The notes under the pieces are model-generated. The model saw only the letters and a program-made list of their open reading frames with translations, was not told the DNA's origin and ran no database searches. Positions 31,401 to 40,200 of a stretch of DNA of 64,000 nucleotides are shown piece by piece; within the stretch, counting starts at the first letter, position 1, and each line of letters opens with the position of its first letter. Made by a program: the position numbers and the translations under genes. The stretch is from Larus michahellis (taxonomy: Eukaryota > Chordata > Aves > Charadriiformes > Laridae), in NCBI RefSeq assembly GCF_964199755.1, contig NC_133903.1:7953001-8017000 (forward strand), written 5' to 3'.

Positions 31401-32969
31401 CGGAGCGCAGCTGTCCCACTGGGGGAGCACCCGGCCCTGGGGCAGGTTTTGGGGGTCTCTGCCCTCCATCACTGCCAAGCAGCAGGTTTTGGGACCAGGT
31501 GAGGTCAGGCGCTCGACTGGCAGCACCAGGGACTGGGCAGAGGGGCTGCCACAGTCCTACAGGGAAAAATCACTCTCCCTTGAGAGGCTGTTCCTTCTGG
31601 ATTACTCATTTCTCTGTGCACTGTTCCCCAACACTTCCACTGATTATCGTATGACAATGTCTTTGTCTCAAGGAACTGCTCTATTTTGTGTTTTTTCTTC
31701 TCCCTACAAAGAGACAAATTACTCTCGCTCTTTTGGCTGGCAGGAGCTGCTGATGCAGATGAGAAAACAACAGAAAGAACATAATCGATTCATTAAGTAA
31801 ATCCAGGAATACATCAGCCACTCCCCCGCCCTGCGGCACAGCCCCACGGTGCTGCTGGCGGTGCAAAAACTGCCCGGATCCCAAATAAAGCCTCCAACCT
31901 CCACCAGAAATGGAAAGAGATGGAGCCATTCCCGCTTCCCTGCGTTCCCAGGGCTGTGGTGAGCCGGGGTGTGTGCCGGAGGGATCCCCTCCGTGCCCCG
32001 TGGGTTGGCTCTGCTCCAGCCACAGCCCCGGCACTGGCTGGGCTCCTGCAGTCCATTGCTTGGAGAGCAGCTCTGCAAAGCAGAACCAGGTCTTGAAATG
32101 TCCCTCTTCTAAACAAAATAGCGGTTGTTCCTCCTGCTCCTTCACTGTACGTGACTATACACATATACTGGGTTCATGTGAATATATGGATGTATACCGG
32201 GGACAGCAGCAGAGGTCTGTGAGGGGTTTTTGTCCCCGGTGTGCTGGGAGGTGTGTTGGTTCCCCATGGGGATGTGGCCGTGGCCTCCGGCACTGTCCCC
32301 GCCTGCCGGGCACCCTGCGGGTCCTGGTGGGCAGGAGAAGGGCTGGGCTCCTCCAGCCAGTGTCCCTCCGCTCCCAGGAGTAGATTGGGGTGCTGCTGTT
32401 CTTCATCTCTCTGCTGCCACTCAAGCGAGCGTCTCTCCCTCTCGTCCCCGCCTAAAGGTCTCAGCAACATCATCGGGATAATAGTCTACATCTCGGCCAA
32501 CGCGGGGGACCCAGGGCAGAGCGACTCCAAGAAGAGCTACTCCTACGGCTGGTCCTTCTACTTCGGAGCCCTGTCCTTCATCATCGCCGAGATGGTGGGG
32601 GTGATCGCCGTGCACATGTACATCGAGAAGCACCGCCAGATCCGTGCCAAGTCCCACTCGGAGCTGCTGAAGAAGTCGGCCTTCACCCGCCTTCCCCCCT
32701 ACAGGTACCGCTTCCGCCGGCGGTCCAGCTCCCGCTCCACCGAGCCCCGGTCCCGGGACATGTCACCCGTCAGCAAGGGGTTCAGCACCATCCCCTCCAC
32801 CGACATCTCCATGTTCACCCTCTCCAGGGATCCTTCCAAGGTCACCATGGGGACGCTGCTCAACTCGGAGCGGGACCACGGTTTTTTACAGGTCCATAAC
32901 TCCATCCCCAAAGAGTTCAAGGAGTCTTTGCACAACAACCCGGCCAACAGACGAACCACGCCGGTCTGA
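1221..32969 (+). CDS. CACNG3: CACNG3, TARP gamma-3 (AMPA-receptor auxiliary subunit), complete four-exon coding region
   Basis: Join 1221-1431, 28770-28853, 30972-31112, 32458-32969 gives 315 residues plus stop, matching the usual length of the gamma-3 protein as I know it. TARPs bind AMPA-type glutamate receptors at the plasma membrane and postsynaptic density, promote their surface delivery and slow their gating. Visible: TM1 about residues 9-29, an extracellular loop with the sequon N48-D-T50, GLW at 62-64 and cysteines 67/68/77 (claudin-superfamily signature, probable disulphide), TM2 about 104-125, TM3 about 133-157, TM4 about 176-200, and a basic, Ser/Arg-rich cytoplasmic tail ending in the PDZ ligand TTPV (312-315) preceded by RR, a PKA-type site. 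The N-terminus MRMCDRG and the [15 protein letters not shown] tail point to gamma-3; gamma-2 begins MGLFDRG and gamma-4 and gamma-8 differ further. All splice junctions are GT-AG and phase-consistent (each intron interrupts a codon after base 1). Neuronal expression is inferred from the family. Confidence 0.97.
1931..5200. other. Intron 1 segment, mixed composition, no gene
   Basis: Unique-looking sequence of moderate GC with short local repeats, such as tandem CTGCGGGTGGGCA-like words near 3190-3220 and CCACGGCTGCCC words near 2137-2182. Open frames are short and show no family resemblance. A 21-bp minisatellite occurs at 4762-4820. Confidence 0.6.
4762..4820. repeat. 21-bp minisatellite, about 2.8 copies
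   Basis: GGTTTCCAGAGGACA starts at 4762, 4783 and 4804, exactly 21 bp apart. The copies differ at only a few positions. Multiple of three, so it yields open repeated frames on both strands that are not coding evidence. Confidence 0.85.
5222..6200. promoter_or_regulatory. AT-rich intronic block, candidate conserved non-coding element
   Basis: Composition shifts to AT-rich, with no repeat signature and no coding frame. Five ACAAT/ATTGT words, the core of SOX HMG-box sites, fall within 115 bp (5258, 5298, 5317, 5361, 5368), alongside a CCATTGG inverted CCAAT box near 5351. Such blocks in long introns of neuronal genes are often enhancers. The role is inferred from composition only. Confidence 0.35.
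6201..11370. other. Intron 1 segment, no gene recognised
   Basis: Alternating GC-rich and AT-rich unique sequence. It contains a short GAGCT pentamer run (6314-6336) and no interspersed repeat that I can recognise. Open frames are short and compositionally biased. Confidence 0.5.
6314..6336. repeat. Short (GAGCT)n pentanucleotide run
   Basis: About 4.5 tandem GAGCT units. The unit happens to equal the core of immunoglobulin switch repeats, but the run is far too short and in the wrong context for that; it is an ordinary microsatellite. Confidence 0.8.
11399..11435. promoter_or_regulatory. Palindromic CRE flanked by paired E-boxes in intron 1
   Basis: ATGACGTCAT (11411-11420), a full consensus cyclic-AMP response element, is embedded between two copies of ATCACATGA (11406-11414 and 11419-11427, 13 bp apart). 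Each copy contains TCACATGA, a CACATG E-box of the MiT/TFE and USF type. The unit is bordered by CAATTGC (11399) and GCAATTGC (11428). CREB/ATF and bHLH-ZIP factors bind such sites. Activity-dependent regulation of CACNG3 through this element is inference. Confidence 0.5.
11436..12203. other. GC-rich intron 1 segment without a gene
   Basis: A CG-dinucleotide-rich stretch around 11700-11920 resembles a small intragenic CpG island and gives overlapping Arg/Pro/Ala-rich frames on both strands. No splice-bounded coding frame or known domain is seen. An unannotated alternative promoter cannot be excluded. Confidence 0.4.
12566..12680. repeat. (CGGTG/CGGTA)n pentanucleotide microsatellite, 23 units
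   Basis: Exactly 115 bp of 5-bp units following NGGTR or CAGTR without any length change. Units alternate between CGGTG, CGGTA, CAGTG, TGGTG and rarer variants, with a partial 10-bp higher-order pattern. It produces long Tyr/Arg/Thr/His repeat frames on the - strand, which are not genes. Confidence 0.95.
12684..13867. other. Intron 1 segment, no gene recognised
   Basis: Unique-looking sequence of moderate to high GC; open frames lack any family resemblance. Confidence 0.5.
13868..14158 (+). mobile_element. CR1 LINE 3' fragment, + orientation
   Basis: This 5'-truncated CR1 copy keeps the ORF2 C-terminal coding remnant ([20 protein letters not shown] at 13970-14030) and the 3' untranslated block with GTCCCTGCCC...GGTCTTTAAGGTCCCTTCCAACCC, ending in degenerate ATTCTAGGATTCTCTG. 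CR1 is the dominant avian retrotransposon. The copy is a dead fragment with no full ORF. Confidence 0.93.
14159..15440. other. Intron 1 segment, no gene recognised
   Basis: Unique-looking sequence of moderate GC with no repeat or coding signal. Confidence 0.5.
15441..16020. promoter_or_regulatory. AT-rich intronic block with TTCAAAT repeats
   Basis: AT-rich, non-repetitive sequence containing a (TA)n run at 15519-15532 and the near-perfect palindrome GTATTTGAAGTTCAAATAC at 15560-15578. Further TTCAAAT words lie at about 15479 and 15584. It has no coding frame. It looks like non-coding regulatory sequence, but this rests on composition only. Confidence 0.3.
16640..17410. promoter_or_regulatory. 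AT-rich intronic block, candidate conserved non-coding element
   Basis: About 0.8 kb of strongly AT-rich sequence with GAATATG repeated at 16653 and 16663 and many homeodomain-like TAAT cores. No repeat family or coding frame is visible. Enhancer function is possible but unproven. Confidence 0.3.
17814..18190 (-). mobile_element. CR1 LINE 3' fragment, - orientation
   Basis: Read on the - strand, the copy ends in a degenerate (ATTCTATG) tail at 17814-17830. It contains the GGTTGGAAGGGACC signature complement and an ORF2 remnant ([21 protein letters not shown]). It keeps more of the 5' side than the other copies here (about 375 bp) but is still 5'-truncated and inactive. Confidence 0.94.
18191..20420. 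other. Intron 1 segment with an imperfect double hairpin
   Basis: No gene recognised. 18554-18578 forms a 10-bp perfect stem with a 5-nt loop, and an overlapping alternative stem lies at 18547-18560. The rest is unique-looking with moderate GC. Confidence 0.5.
20431..20461 (+). other. Long T tract followed by TAG (acceptor-like)
   Basis: About 28 nt, almost all T, end in CCTTTTAG, a good-looking splice acceptor. The sequence behind it, spliced from exon 1 in phase 1, hits a stop after five codons. It is therefore not a credible coding exon and may simply be a retroelement or poly(T) relic. Confidence 0.35.
24036..24071. repeat. Exact 18-bp purine tandem duplication
   Basis: AAAAGGTGAAGGGAGAAG occurs twice head to tail. 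The GAAGGGAGAAG core resembles exonic splicing enhancers but no exon is predicted here. Confidence 0.9.
25267..25292 (+). other. Potential G-quadruplex in intron 1
   Basis: GGGG, a run of ten G, and a run of seven G within 26 nt, interrupted by A, AA and C. Further G-rich runs follow at about 25485-25530. Confidence 0.4.
27374..27393 (+). repeat. (A)20 homopolymer
   Basis: Twenty consecutive A residues. No processed-gene body precedes it, so it is treated as a simple repeat. Confidence 0.9.
28770..28853 (+). CDS. CACNG3: CACNG3 coding exon 2 (residues 71-99)
   Basis: An 84-nt exon between acceptor tctccccag (ending 28769) and donor gtgagt (28854). It encodes the second half of the first extracellular loop: [20 protein letters not shown] followed by DTAEYLLR. 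The cysteine of GVC (residue 77) is the likely partner of the GLW-motif cysteine. Size and phases match the 84-nt exon 2 of type I TARPs. The acidic PEDADYEQ stretch is a hallmark shared by gamma-2 and gamma-3. Confidence 0.97.
28854..30971 (+). other. CACNG3: CACNG3 intron 2 (2.1 kb)
   Basis: Donor GTGAGT, acceptor TCCCACAG, phase 1. The middle (about 29940-30240) is an AT-rich, TAAT-containing block of possible regulatory character; the rest is GC-rich unique sequence. No nested gene is seen. Confidence 0.95.
30972..31112 (+). CDS. CACNG3: CACNG3 coding exon 3 (residues 99-146)
   Basis: A 141-nt exon between acceptor tcccacag (ending 30971) and donor gtagga (31113). It encodes TM2 ([22 protein letters not shown]), the short intracellular loop EFYKSKHN and the first half of TM3 ([13 protein letters not shown]). 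The donor is weaker than consensus at position +4 to +6 (AGGTAGGA), which is relevant to the candidate alternative 3' exon in the following intron. Confidence 0.97.
31113..32457 (+). other. CACNG3: CACNG3 intron 3 (1.3 kb)
   Basis: Donor GTAGGA, acceptor CCTAAAG, phase 1. Most is GC-rich, but 31560-31900 is AT-richer and carries a pyrimidine tract, AG, an in-phase open stretch, a stop and AATAAA, described separately as a candidate alternative terminal exon. Confidence 0.95.
31712..31889 (+). other. Candidate alternative 3'-terminal exon of CACNG3 (unproven)
   Basis: A strong pyrimidine tract (31681-31705) leads to AG at 31710-31711. Joining exon 3 to 31712 keeps the reading frame for 29 codons (beginning [14 protein letters not shown]) to TAA 31798-31800, and AATAAA follows at 31884-31889. 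The product would be about 174 residues, losing the second half of TM3, TM4 and the cytoplasmic tail. The tail sequence matches no family I know, and a 29-codon open stretch can arise by chance. Confidence 0.2.
32458..32969 (+). CDS. CACNG3: CACNG3 coding exon 4 (residues 146-315 and stop)
   Basis: Acceptor cctaaag ends at 32457 after a pyrimidine-rich tract. The exon encodes the end of TM3 ([15 protein letters not shown]), the second extracellular loop, TM4 ([20 protein letters not shown]) and the full cytoplasmic tail. The tail has clustered arginine/serine residues ([15 protein letters not shown]), the region that in type I TARPs is phosphorylated and binds membrane lipid, then the segment around [12 protein letters not shown], and ends NRRTTPV followed by TGA (32967-32969). 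TTPV is the type I PDZ ligand used for PSD-95 family binding. No disruption is seen. Confidence 0.98.
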
Positions 32970-33545
32970 GGCGAGCAGGGGCATTTTGTCAGGCTGCATG
33001 ACATCATCCTCGTGACGGTGTAACCCGTGAAATCCTGTTTTTAAGGACAAACCCAGATGGCTTCCCGTGCCCCTACCCGCGGGGCTGGTTTTTCACTCCC
33101 GAAATGCCACTGGCCAGGCCAGGCCACTGCGCCCACGGTGGGACCGGGACCCCCGCGGCCCTGCCTCCCCGGCGGGGAGGGGACGGGGGCTGCACTGTGA
33201 CCCTGGCCGTGGTGCCCCCGCGGACTGAGCGGGGCTTCCATCACCACCCCGGACAGTGGCTTCCCGAGGTCTCCATCGTTAATGTTGATCATAATCGCAG
33301 TGTTACCTTAGCTGTATGTCCCATGGAAATGCTGGCGATAGCCCTGTCTGTGAGAATCCTTAATCTGGTAGTTACATTTAAGCGAAATTGCCTGGAAGTC
33401 CGGAGTTTGAAGCACTGAGTCGGTGCCGTAGCGAGTGCTCGTGTTGCGAAACCCCTTTCCCTGTCGTGGTGGATGGAGTGCTCGGGCTGGGTTTCTCTAT
33501 GGCGTTTCGTGCATGCATTAAATAGCTTGGAATTCAATTTTGTCA
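32970..33545 (+). other. CACNG3: CACNG3 3' untranslated region (minimum extent)
   Basis: Sequence after the TGA up to a little beyond the first plausible poly(A) signal. The first part is GC-rich, and 33270-33540 becomes AT-richer. The end is uncertain; transcripts may instead use the AATAAA at 33919. Confidence 0.55.
33517..33522 (+). terminator. CACNG3: Candidate poly(A) signal ATTAAA
   Basis: The common variant hexamer, about 548 nt after the stop, followed by U/GU-rich sequence (TTTGTCATGTCGGGTTGG) 16-33 nt downstream as expected for a cleavage site. Confidence 0.4.
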
Positions 33546-33596
33546 TGTCGGGTTGGAAGAAACATCCTTTTGCAATTTTCTGTGGTCTTGAAAGGG

Positions 33597-33637
33597 CTTC
33601 TTTCTTTCTTCCTTTCTTTCCTTTTTTCTTCCTTTGG
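33597..33637 (+). repeat. (CTTT)n-like polypyrimidine tract
   Basis: About 41 nt of C and T only, apart from the ends, built from CTTT and CCTTT units. Confidence 0.8.
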
Positions 33638-33918
33638 TGCATTCAGGCCATGAAAGGACTCAGGAGCAGAATTCCTCCAATGACTGGTAGCAATTAGCCA
33701 GCGTTTAATTAACCTCTAATGTTGCAAGAAAATGAATTAATTCCCTAAAATTAATACACACGCAGTCACAAATTATTGTCTGGGCGCAACGAAGGAGGCA
33801 ACGCTTGACCTGGTGGTACTGCAGGAGAAACTGGGTTGGTGGCCGGGCTGCCGGCCGCGGGCTGCGTGCGGATGGTGTATGATTCTATAATGGCTGGGAG
33901 ATTGATGAGAAAAATAAC

Positions 33919-33924
33919 AATAAA
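33919..33924 (+). terminator. CACNG3: Candidate distal poly(A) signal AATAAA
   Basis: The canonical hexamer, about 950 nt after the stop, followed by GTCCAGTTTGG. It is the first canonical hexamer downstream of the coding region. Confidence 0.35.
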
Positions 33925-36900
33925 ATCGTCCAGTTTGGCAAGCAAGTTACTTGGCTGAATAGGTCGCACTGACCTTGCTGCGGGCAGCTGGCAAACCGCA
34001 TGCTGTGACCCACGGGTGTTTTACGGCAGCCTCGACATCTCCTGTAGCTGCGTGGGGTGCCTGGGGTCAGGGCTCCCTGGCTGCAGGGGGTCTGGGGGAG
34101 CAGCCTCCACCTCGGACCCCACCTCGTTCTCCTGCCCTGGTTCGTGTAGCGGGGTGGCTGGTGGGGTGCCTGGGACACTGCGGGGTGGGGGGCTCCATGT
34201 GCAGCCCCCCGAGCCTGAGCACCGGCAGGGTGAGCGCCGCAAGGAGAGTGGCTCAGAAAGCCATTTCCCCCAAAAGGTGCTGCGGTGGGGTGACGTCCCC
34301 TCCCCGGGGGCAGCCGGGCATCCTGGGGCAGTTGTGGTGAGACCCCTCTGCCAGGGAAATGCCGAGTTGGAGCCAACTTCAGGTCCTCCTTGGGGACCAC
34401 CTCTCCCAGCTGCGCTCCCTCTGGGCGTTTGCCTGCGGGGTCTCAGCGCGTGCCTGTCCCCTCCGAGCCGCTTGTCAGGGACGTGCCAGCTGCCCGCGCG
34501 GGGTGACAACCAGGGGATGGTGTGGGCCGTCAGGGAGCAGATCAGTCTCTAAATGCCAAGGCGTATGCGTGCAGCCGGAGGTTTGGCTTTAAACGCTGAG
34601 CCGCCTTCTCTCGCCGGAACAGAGCTCGGCTAAACGGGAAGTGGTTTTGAAGTAGCCGGTCTTACAATTTGACGTGTCGCTTAATTGAAATCTTATTTAA
34701 CCTTCTAGCAAAAGCGATGGATTCCCACGGAGTCCCTGGGGGGGGCTCATTAGGCAGCGGCAGGTAATCCGGGGCCAGCGGAGCTCTCATTTACTCGTGC
34801 TCTCTGCAGAAGGGAAACATCTGGTGCCCGATGCGCGTTCCTTTGAGCAGCCTTGCCCTGGGTCTCCCAGACGGAGCATGGCCGGTCGTGGGGCATGTCC
34901 TAATCTTTCCTGGGAATAGCAGGTTGCTGCGGGAAGCCCGTTGCGGGAGCTCTGCTGGAGCGAAATCCCCTCTGGAGCCCCTCAAACAGCCCCGGCAAGG
35001 GCCGTCTGCCCCTCGGCAGGTCCTGGCTGCCTGGGGCTGCAGACTGCGTGCAGGTCCTTCATCTCCCTCACTGCTCCTATTGCGAAGGGGGGGTTGTGTG
35101 AGAAGACTGATTCAGATGCTAATTAGGCCTCTTAATTGCCACAGTTGCTGATTGCATGTATTAAAAACAGTTGAGGAAGCGTAGCACTCCCGGTTTTAGG
35201 GAAATACTTAAAAACAAAGTAGTGAAAGGACTGGCTGTGTAAAACGTGGAATAGGCTGCATTTTAACTTACCTGGCGTGGGATTGCTGGTTTGGCCAGGG
35301 CTCCTGCCCGGCTGCCTCCCGCAGCCTCTCCCAACGGGACCTGCCCTGTGACAACAGCGTCGCAGCAAATGCAGGCTTTGCTTTATTGACGTATTAAGGC
35401 ACCCCAGAGCTCTGACTGTCCTTGACAAAGATCTGAAGTTAAATCCCTACCGATAATTAATCCGTCAATCTCGCTAGGGAGGTCTGCGCGCTCAGGCGGA
35501 GCCCCCCAGCCCTGCCGCTTCCCGGGACGGGAGCGCTGGGACCGTCGGTTCCCAGCCAGGCCCGGGGAAGGAGGGATGCTCGGAGGGGAAACTCCGATGG
35601 GCTGATTGCCGGGATCGATGCCTGTGGAGCAGAGCTTTTAAGCAGATCATTAGAGACTCTGATCATGAAAGCCACACCGAGACCTTCATTTACCGTCCCC
35701 CCGTGCCGGCGGTGTTAGCCGCAGCGGTGCCGACCCGGGTTATGGGGCTGCGGGCAGGGGTCTTGCTCCGGCTGCTCCGACACCGTGCTGAGCAGCCCCT
35801 TCAGAGCCCAGCTGCGAAGGCATCACCAACCCCTAGATTTTATACATGTGCACACTTTGTGCCTTAAAGGAAAGATGTTTGGTTTGGGTTTTTTTTTTCC
35901 AGAATTAAATGTCCAGAGGGTGGGGTCTGGCTGATTCGCTGAGTGCTGCGGGTGAGGAACCCTGTTTGTCTCCATCACACAAAGCAAAGCACGGGAACAG
36001 AGCACGTTTCTTAATTAAACCCAAACCCCGCACCAGCAGCAGCAAAGCCCTGACTGTGCGGGAGGCCCCTTTCTGGGCGGTGGGCTTTGCCCCCGGGGCA
36101 GCACGGAGCCGGGTGCCGTTTGAGCCCTCCTTGGCAGGACGGGTGGCTGTCCCTGTCCCTGGGGCAGGGCTGGCTCCTGACATCCCTGAGGTAGTTGCCA
36201 GGAAGACGCCTGACCAGCTGCAGATAAATGAACTCCTGCAGCACAGCAAGTGTGGATAATACAACTGGAAGTGGTTTTATCATTATCCATACTGCCATCG
36301 CTACATAGTTATTGCCATCGCAGCAGTAAATCGGAGCAACCATGTATTAGGGACCAGGATGCTGCCATGCCATGGCCTGTGTACACGCAGGACACTGTGC
36401 CTGTGTCATTAAAGCCACATTCAGGGCAATTTGTGGTGCCGGTGTTTTTCTTGAGGGCCAGCGAGGCAGGAGATATGTTGGGAAACGATTTTACTTCGTT
36501 TCAAAGAGAGGATTGATTTTTCTGAAGTTAACCAAGTTATTCCTTAAGTAATTGAAAAGAAGCAGGAGGTGCCCCAGGACGTGTGCTGGCTGTCACCTTC
36601 CCCTGCGCTGTGCTGGGTGCCACGAGGCAGGGGGGTGCTGGAGAGACAGACAGCAAACAGGTTTCTCTTACTTGTGGCTAAATTTACGACCTGAAGCTGT
36701 TTGTTTCTGAGGCAGCTTAACTCCAGCCACTGCTCCTTCTAGTGACATTGCCCTTTAGTTCCCACCTCCGCGACTCGTCTCGGTCCCGCAGCTGGCTCGC
36801 TGCAGGGCTGGCGGTGTAAAGCATCTCCAGTGCCAGTCAGGTGAGTGGGGAGGGGACCCCTAGAGCTGCTGCATCAGTGGTGCCTTTGGTGTTGTACAGC

Positions 36901-36925
36901 ATCCGCGTGAGGAGCTCCTGAACAG
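33925..36925. other. Downstream intergenic segment, no gene recognised
   Basis: Mixed GC-rich and AT-rich unique-looking sequence. Open frames on both strands are short and carry no domain. No exon resembling RBBP6, the mammalian downstream neighbour, is found. Confidence 0.5.
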
Positions 36926-37280
36926 AACGAATGGAATGGAATGGATTAGAATAGAATAGAATAAAATATTTCAGTTGTAAGGGACCTACAATAATCGTCT
37001 AGTCCAACTGCCTGACTGCTTCAGGGCTGACCAAAAGTTGAAACATGTTATTAAAGACATTGTCCAAATGCCTCTTAAACGCAGACAGGCTTGGGGCATC
37101 GGCCACCTCTTTAGGAAGCCTGTTCCAGTGTTTGGCCACCCTCTGGGTAAAGAAGTGCTTCCTAATGTCCAGTTGGAACTTCCCCTGGCGCAGCTTTGCA
37201 CTGTTCCTGGATACCAGGGAGAAGAGACCGGCACCTCCCTCCCCGCATCCCTGCCTCAGGAAGCTGCAGAGCGCCGTGGT
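36926..37280 (-). mobile_element. CR1-like LINE 3' fragment with GAATA-type tail, - orientation
   Basis: The - strand encodes an ORF2 C-terminal remnant (FFTQRVAKHWNRLPKEVADAP), homologous to the other CR1 copies here but clearly more diverged. Its 3' end is a pentameric (TATTC/GGAAT)n stretch at 36930-36970 instead of the ATTCTATG octamer, suggesting a different, older CR1 subfamily. It is truncated and inactive. Confidence 0.85.
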
Positions 37281-40200
37281 CCCACGCACGGAGGGGACCG
37301 AGTGGCTGGGCAATACGCGGCCAGGACCATAGCGCTCGTCATCAAATTGTTCCACGATGGCACGCGGCCGAGCCAGGCAAAGTGTCCAATGCCAGCCTGG
37401 GGAGAGGGGAGGGCGCGGGGGCACTGTCGCACGGGGGCTGGCAGCTCCGCAGCTGTAGAACTGCCCGAGCCCCTTCGCGTGGCAGCGCTGGGACCCGTCT
37501 GCAGCCCCCCGGGGCGAAGTGGGGCCATTTGGTGATGAAGGGAGAGCGGGCAGCTGGTGATTGAAGGTGTTTACTGCCACGTGTAATATCTTTCCTTCGT
37601 GCGATGTCTTTCCCCTGGAAGAGAAAATCAATACCCAGGCTAAATCTGGAGGCTTCAATATTTTTCAGAGAAGTGCAAATCAATATGGATTTCTTAACAA
37701 GTTTAATTTCAATACCTGAAAGTGCACATTCTGCCTATTTCCTGACCTTTCCAATCCTTCGGGGAGGAAGATTTAAAAGATTTGTTCAAATTCAACGAAT
37801 TGAATCAGCAAATGCCCCATTACCTTGTTTTCTTTCCGCCCGACCTTGATAAACAATATGATAGCCCATCCTCATTGTGTGGCTCCCGGCGCTTCGCCCA
37901 GCGCTGTTCCCGACGCCAGCCGTGCCATCCCACCGGCGAGGGCAAGCTGAGGCACGGCTCCCTGTGCCAATGCCCATAGCCAGCTGCACCACGGGCACAG
38001 CAGCCCAGGGCGGTGATGAAGGGGTTGGTGTCATGTCCAGAGGCACCCGCTCCCCCTTCTCTGAGTCCCAGCGGTCCCACGTCACAGAAAGGAACCCGAC
38101 CCTACGCTTGCTTCTGAGCAGCCTGATTTAAGGGTGCTGCAGTGCTCTGTGTTTATCCCACAGTGCCTTGATGCGGTTTTAGATCATCGTGTGATCACTG
38201 TAAAAAGCACAAAATGAGCGGAAGCTTGAAGGCTCGTCTGGCTGGAGGAAGAGACTTCAGGTAATTTAGTCATTGCCCTTGGAACAATCCCGCTGGCCGG
38301 ACAAAGCAAAGACCATCTATCCAGTTACGGTACTACAGCAAACGTGGCCGCCAAGGTCAACGCCTGGTGTTGCGATGTCAAATAATGGGTTACCTGCAGC
38401 TGACGGTGGGTAAAGCGGGACCCGGCATCGGGGGGGACACAGGCACGGCTGGGGGCTGGGTGCAGCCCCGTGGGTGCAGAGGGACCCAGCTATCGCAAGG
38501 GGAACTGGAGATGGCTTTCCAGTCATTGCTGGGGCTTTGGTTTGCTGGTAATCGTGGGCTTACGGTCCTGTTTACCTCTCAAGGGAGGTTTTTAATTACT
38601 GTATTGGTGCTGTAACAGACAGAAACCCAATGGCGAACCGCCTGCTATCAGCCTGCGCTCGCACGAAGAGCCCTGGCGGGGAGATGTCAGCTGGGTCGTG
38701 TCTGCAGCAGGTGGCTTTCCTTCTCACCCCTTTTTCCCCCAAGTCCAAATCTCCGGCGGGATAAACATACAGCCTTCCCCCATGGTTTGCTGCAAGGGGA
38801 GCTCCCTCCGTCTGCGTTCCTGCAGAGCCAGCCGCCTCTTTGGCTGTTCATTTCTCGGCGTTGTCCTTTGCCCTTTCTTCCTTTGATTTGTGGGGGGTTT
38901 TTTACTGTTTGCAATAGCTCATGAAAGCCTAGGTAAGTCCAAGAAATTTATATCGCATGTTTATTATTTACTTGATGGACAGTAATGGCTTCTGCGGTGC
39001 CATTGCTATATGTCATCTAAATCCAAATGCTGAGATGCTTTAAAGGGCAGCCTTTCATTCAGGGGCTGGAATAGCTTCTCCGGCATCGTTACCATCCGCC
39101 GTGAGTGCCTGCGCACCCATAAATCTTGGGCTGACCACAGCCACTAAACCCAGCTCTTAAAAGTTCCCTAGAAATTTTTCAGCAAATGAGACTTTCACCT
39201 GCTTGCACAGTAAAGTCTCTTTGCTGATATACTCTTGTCCCTCTGTCCTCGGCCTCCTTCTAGCCACTAGAGGAGAAAAGCCCCCTTGGCCCACCTGAGT
39301 TTGTTAGAGAAGGTCCCTGTGAGCTGGGGGTGTTTCAGGAGGGTGGGGGACGGGCGCTGTGTCCTGCGGCTGCATCTCTGGGGCTGCCCCGGAGAGCCAG
39401 GGGAACCCCCCTCGGTGCTTCCTGATGGGTACCCTGGGAACGCCACGGGGAACAGTGAGGCAGGTAAGTGCAATTAGTAATTAATTATTGCTGGTTCTTA
39501 TTGCTTGCTCCTGGCGGTGGCTGCAGCCCCAGGGTCGTAGGCTGGCCACTGGTGGCTTTTGTAGACCTGCGAGTCCTCAGCTACAGCAAAGCCTAACACG
39601 GGGCGGAGGGCTCACGACAGAGCTCTCACTATGCTACATCCCTCGTGCAGGTTTTTCATGGTCTTGGGGGCTTCCAGGAGGTCAAATCTTTCAGGAAACA
39701 GCTGGAAATAAAAGCACTGGCCCCTGCGGCTATTGCATGCCGCTGGGCAGCCCACTGGTGCCAGCGCTGCTGCAGGAACTCCCTCGGGGTCCCACGAGCG
39801 GGGGTGTGCGCTCCCAGAGGGGAATAACAGGTGGGCGACATGTCGGCTGGTGTTAGCCAGCGGGGACCTGCCAAACCCCATCTCACCCTGCCGGGAACCC
39901 AGCACAGGCGATGCTGCGAAGCTGTGAGAACGCACGGGAGTCACTGGCGTTGGTGTCCCTGGTGACAAGCCCCCGGACAGCATCAGAGGGAGCAGAGTTA
40001 TGGGGGCGTTTGTATGTGCCACTTCTCTGAGGTGCCACCTTGCACAGATGCCAGATGAGATTTTTTTTTTAAGTCAAGCAGTCTCTTCCCTTTTTCTTGA
40101 TAAGCTGGTTTCTGTCACTGGTCAGAAGGAGCCTGACGAGGATTTGAAGTATTCCAGGCTTGCTGTCACCATGCCCAGTGCAGGACAAGGCTGATAACAA

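Noticed and set aside
32241..32457. In-frame ATG upstream of exon 4 suggesting a longer 242-codon protein
   Set aside because: The upstream part is intron 3 sequence with a proper acceptor at 32457; similarity to TARPs starts precisely after it.
33546..33556. GGGTTGGAAG downstream of CACNG3 as a CR1 end
   Set aside because: The neighbouring sequence (AAACATCC) does not continue as CR1.
36999..37658. 219-codon - strand frame
   Set aside because: Its recognisable part is a CR1 ORF2 C-terminal remnant; the rest has no family resemblance.
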